Shown here piece after piece: positions 41,401 to 47,400 of a DNA stretch of 64,000 nt (position 1 is the first letter of the stretch; every line of letters begins with the position of its first letter). Location: positions 9,386,044-9,450,043 of the forward strand of contig CM041541.1 of assembly GCA_023238725.1 (NCBI GenBank). Reading direction: 5' to 3'. The stretch comes from Scortum barcoo. Taxonomy: Eukaryota; Chordata; Actinopteri; Centrarchiformes; Terapontidae. The position numbers and the translations under genes were made by a program. The notes beneath the pieces were generated by a model. The model saw nothing but the letters and a program-made list of their open reading frames with translations. It was not told the origin of the DNA and made no database searches.

Positions 41401-44400
41401 AAGTCCACTCCACTTTCTTACATTTACATTTTTCCTCATTTTGCATTTACACACGGCACGGCAAGCTTCAAAGGGCAAAGTCAGAGAGGGCAGCTCTGTA
41501 CTTGCAGGCTTTTAAATGCATTTTCACAAACAGCAGCAATAAATGAAAATAAAGAGAGGCATCAGATGAGAGGGTGGGGCAAAACATTTCACATCTAAAC
41601 TCCAATTTTAATATCATATAATCCTTTTTGGATGCAAATGAGTCACAAAATGCAAATGTTTTTTGAAAATCATCATTTTATATAGTCTTATATGAAAATT
41701 AGCAGTGCTGCAACATACTCAGATTGTATTGAAGTTATAGTATAGGAGTAATATTTTGATAAAAATTGTAACTAAACACTGCTAATATTACTTCAAACAC
41801 AGCTAATTGTCCTGAGTACTTGAGTATTGCCATCATATTCTACTTTATACTTTGACTCCACTACATTTATTTGAAACTTACTGGAAAGATTCATATATTC
41901 ATCACTTTAATGCTGAAGGTGGTAAAGACGGGTTGATCAATAAAGTTTTATCTATTTTATCTATGATATTGCATCATTATGTGTTCGTTATTTGTATTTT
42001 TTTATTTATCTGAATTTGCAAAATAAGATAATAAATGATTTAACTTAGTAAAAAATGCAATATTTCCCTCTAAAGAAGCAGAAAAGGAATTATTAGGAAG
42101 AATTAAAAGTAAATATTTAAGTCAGCAACAAGTAAAAGATGTTTTTTTGGTATAAAAAATGTTTTTTTTGGTATAAGCAGAAATAAAGTTTTTAATAGAA
42201 AATATCAGGAAGATAATGTGTGTTTTCTCTCCCGACAGCGGCAGTTCTCCAGGCGAGCAGGCGGTCACCGAGGAGTTCAGGCCGGACTGGGACTGGGTGC
42301 TGGTGGGGTCAGAGCAGGTCATCGTGGCCCGACTGGACGGCAGGGGTTCAGGGTTCAGAGGTCAAAGGTACTTCACCTTAATGCTCAGAAACATTTTGGT
42401 AGTTTTACTCATCGTTGTTGATTCTTAAATCTCAAATCTTCGTCACTTTGCAGGGTTTCACAGCAGGTCCGTCAGGGGCTCGGCACGGTGGACGTGGCGG
42501 ACCAGATCGCAGCTCTGGAGTGTGTAACGTGCATCGTTTTAAGTGTCTGCCTGCGTCAGTGTCTCTGTCAGGGTTTAAAGGTTAAAGGTTTTCTGTGAGG
42601 AAAGCTCTGTGGGTGTGTGTGAAGGAGGGTTTTATTAATTCATCCTGCATCATTAAAGGATAAAAAACAAACTTAAAACCAGAGAGTGATATCTTAAATT
42701 GAATTCATGCTATAAACTATCAGAAAACTTCACTTGACACCGACGACAGAATCATTTCATCAGGAGAAGAAAGAAAATGAATCTGCATCATTTTTGATAA
42801 TTATTTAATTGTTTATGGTTTTTCAAGAAAAGCTTCTTAGATGGGAATTTGCTCATCTTCAACTTTAATAAAGTGAATATTTGGGGATTCTGCACTGTTA
42901 GTCATAGATAGCGAGACATTTGAATATGTGAGCTTGTAGTCTGACTTATTATTATCTTACATTTATAAAACAAATGATTAATCAATTATCAATTATCAAT
43001 CAATTAATCAGAGATTATTGTTAGTTGCAGCCCCTGTGCAAATATCCATCTCTTTCTGAGGTGATTTAGGGTAAAAAAGAGTTTATGTCTCAGATCAGAA
43101 TAAGGATTAGATTTAGTTGGGGGGTAATGGTTGTGTCCTGGACCTACAGAGAAAAGTGTGGAAGGTTTTCTGTGGATGGTTGGCCCATCAATAATAATTT
43201 AACAATAGTAAGAAGCCTCATTTTCTCATAGACTTCTATACAATTGACTTCTTTTTGCAACCAATAGTGTCGCCCTCTGCTGGTCATGAGAGAGAATCCA
43301 GTCGATTTAAATCAGAGCTTCAGTGTATAAAGAAAATGTAAAAATATAACCTCTGGTGCTTTCTAATGTCACTATATGGTGTTCAAACGTTTTCCTCTGT
43401 GTTCCTCAGATACCTGGTGAAGCTGCCGTTCATTGATCGCACTCGCGTCGGAGTCTTTGGAGAGGTTCGTCCGTCGGCCTGTGAATTAATCAAATCTTTC
43501 ACCCCGCTGCTCCAGCTGAATGAACGAATGAATAAATGTGCAGCGGGATAAACCTGTGCGGCCGAAATGCTCAATGAGGCTTATTTAAAGCTGTCCGACA
43601 ACTCGTTAACGCGCACAGGATAATTTATGTGGCTGCACACGACGACAGAGGGACTTTAACAGCTGAAAGCAAGAATTTAGGAATATTCATGACCTTGTAT
43701 TAATAATCTCTTTCTTTTTAATGATAAACACATTTATGCACATATTTTACATGCTAACAACCTTGTTTTGATCATATTCAGACTGGTTATATTCTGGAAG
43801 AAAGATTTCTGGATATATTTATTTAATTTTAGGTAACATGAATACTAGATTTAATGGTAAGATATCAAAGAACTGAACTCTTATTACATGAAAAAGGACT
43901 TTTGAGGCAGTGATGAGATATTTGAATAATACGTGCATCAGAGTCCCAGTTTCTTTTGAGTGCTCCAGCTTTTTTATGTTCAGGTTTCTCTAAACTGGCT
44001 CATCCAGGTTTTTAAAACCAGGACAAAAAGCGGCGATAAGTGGAATACCACCGTGTAAACACACTTCGAGCTGTGAAGGAGACCCATGTAATGATATTTT
44101 CTCAGTACAATCAGGGCTTTCAACTTAATCAGAGGTGAAGGAAAGAGGTCCATAAGGGGCATAAATATTAAATTTGCTAAATAATTAGATTCGCTGTGTG
44201 AGAAAGTTCTAATTCTCAACTTTTTGCACCATTAAAATGAAGGAATATTGATCGAAAATGGGTTTTTTTTCTTTCTTTTACTTATATTTTCTTGCAAAAT
44301 AAGTAAAACGGACTTAAAAGATGAATGAAACTGTGTGTAGTTGAAAAGTTTTTATTCTCATCTGAATTGGGGCATATTCTCACGTGAAACTAAGCAAATA

Positions 44401-47400
44401 AAACTCCCTTTACGTTCATCCATCAGGACTACGGCGGCTTCCTCACGCTGATGATGCTGAAGTCGACGGAGAAGCTGATCAGATGCGCCGCGGCTCAGGC
44501 TCCCGTCATCGACTGGTCCATGTACGGTGAGCGAAGAGTTAAATCACTCCCACTCTTCTTCTTTAACCCACACTGCAGGGACGTGGAAATATTTATTACT
44601 TCTGCCGCTGCTCGTCATTTCTTTATCCACTACGTCTTGGTGTACGGTCTGGATAATGTGACTTTAATTATCTGTAGGATTCTGCTCGCGGGAACTCAGA
44701 CTTATTGAATTTTAGGATGAAAAGCTTCTTTCACTCCTCCGAGTATTAAAGCTACTGTACGGCCGAGGAGATACTGCTGCGTGTGATTATAGTTTAATAA
44801 ACTGAAGTGTCTGTAAATCCTCTGCTTCTGTGTTTCAGACAGAGCAGAAGAAGGATGCTGAAAACACATTTTAAACATGGCGAAAATCTCAGAAAAAAGG
44901 AACCTTTCTGTTTTGTTTAAGTCGTAAAACCTGCGATGAGATTAATTTGCGTTTCTTCTACAAAGCTTCATCTTTCCTGCAACACGCTAACCTCTTTTCT
45001 TTCTCTCTTTTCTGCCTCTTGTGTCTTCCAGCGTCTGCGTTCTCTGAGAGATACCTTGGCTCGCCTTCAGCCGAGGAGAACAAATACCAAGTGAGCTGCT
45101 TTATCAGTCGTCCATCATTGTTTTTCTTTCTTTTTTTTTGTTTTCTACTTCTCAAATTGCATCTTTTCCAGCAGCCGGATGCATAAAATAAAAAACAAAA
45201 GGTCGATGTGACCATAACAAAACTCAAACATCATCAATCACAATTCTACATGAGCTACCTTAATAAAATCTTAACTTATCTAACCATCTTCATCATGGAG
45301 TTATCTGCTCTGTCGCTACAAAAACTAACACTATCAATGCAGAAATAAAGTTAAATAAAGCTAAACCTGATCAATTTTAACTTAATTTATTCTGATGCAT
45401 GTATTCTCAGACATCCCACAACAGCATCTGAATGATATCCATTAATTTAACATTTAAAACATTCATTTGTACATGCACGTCCACCACCAGAACGTTACTC
45501 GAGTATAGTTTTGAGGTACTAATTTACTTGCTTTTTTGCCCCCCAAAAAACGTCTTTTACTTATCTTTGATTTAAATATCAAGTCCAATGCTTTTCATTT
45601 TTTCTGGCACTGTTGAGCCACAGTTTTTAGATACCTGTACTTCACAGTACTTTACTATTTCCAATAGTGTCTACTTTATACTTTCACCTCACTCAGTATA
45701 AAGGAAAATATTGTACTTTTTACTCAACTTTATCTATTTGTAAAATCTTAATCTGTTAGATAAATTAAGGAGTAACAAGGAGTAAAAAGTACAATATTGC
45801 CCACTCAGATGTAGTTGAGCAGTAGAAAGTAACATAAAATGAAAATACTCAAGTAAAGTACAAGTATTGTATGTACTGTACTTGAGTAAATATACTTCAT
45901 TACTTTCCACCACTACATTTCAAAGGGAAATATTGTACTTTTTACATACAATAAAAAAGAAACATGTATTCTTCTATGACATAATGCCACAACTAAGTAC
46001 TAATCTACAGAGAAATGTCTAAAATTGGCTCCACATTGACAAACTGCTCTTAAATATATTAGTTAGTTATAAAAACAGAATAATATAGTATATTAGTTTC
46101 TCCCTGCTCTGCTCTCTGTGCTTGGTCTTACCCTTTAATTTCTAAAATCAATTTGACTTCGAGACATTCAGCGATTTTCATGGAGCTAAAAACTGGAAGC
46201 TGGTGTTCACTCTGAACAGTGAATCTCTCAAGTCAAATATGACTTTATATTTAATAAATAAGGACTTTTCTTTGTGCAATTTTTTTTTTCTTTTGGTCAA
46301 GGTAGAGGTCACACAGCCCTGTGAAGCCGACCACACGCGTCTCAATGAAAACTCGGCTTTGGTTCACTTCACAAACAAAACAGTCCCTGTCTGGTTAAAA
46401 TAAAAAAAGAAAATGTGGCCTCGGGCTTTTCAGGCATTGCTCCCAATCTTTGTCCTTTGCAACAGCGGAGAGAAAAAAACACACAAAGATGAGAAATAGG
46501 AAAATGCCAGAGGTGTGGCCTCAATTGTCCTCTCAGTGAAGGTTGCAGTGTGTTTTTCCTTCTAAGTGGGTTGCCTATAACTGGGCCAGGGTACGCTATT
46601 TTTGTGACTCTCGCAGCAGGAGGTTGTGGGTCCGCTTTAAATGACATCCAAAGAAAGGGAAATGTGGCGCGATGTGATCAGACAATGATCGGCGAGACAC
46701 CATCGCTTATCCTCTCCTCTGAGACCCAACGGGAAGAAGTGGGTTATAAATTGTCCGGGTGTTGATATGCGGCGACTGACAAGCAGCAAAATCTTCCCGT
46801 TTCAATCCCAGCTAGGGAAAAACTGGACGATGAAGATGGAGATGTCCTCCATTACGACGGCTGACGTCCACTCTCCCCTGAGCAATAGATCTTAATGCAA
46901 TCTGGCCTCTTATTTCCCAGAAAAATACAAGATTCTCACCAGTTATGTGAGCATGAAGATATTTTTCTACATTACAAAGGTCAAGATGCTTTCAAAATAT
47001 CCCTCCATGACCTTTCCAGGATTTATTTCCTGTCCTGCCAAGGTTTTATAATCTTATTTATATCCTATCTATGGTAACTAAATTAACTACAAGTACTGTG
47101 TTTAGCCACGATTTTACTTTGAGTATTTCCATTTCATACTTCTTCTCCATTACATTTATTTTTTACATTTGCTATTCAGATTAAAAGAATAGAAGAAGAA
47201 CGTTAGATGTGTGCAAATATAAAGGCCAGTTAGCTTAGCTTAGCATAAAGAACTGGAAACAGGAGGGAAACAGCTAGCCTGGGTCTGTCCAAAGTGGAAA
47301 AGGAGTCGAAAAGTTTTTCATTTTCTGGAGGGTTACGTTCGGGACTATTTCTTGGCCTGGACCAGAAATTTTACCTGGCAACAGGTATTAGCCAAAAAAT

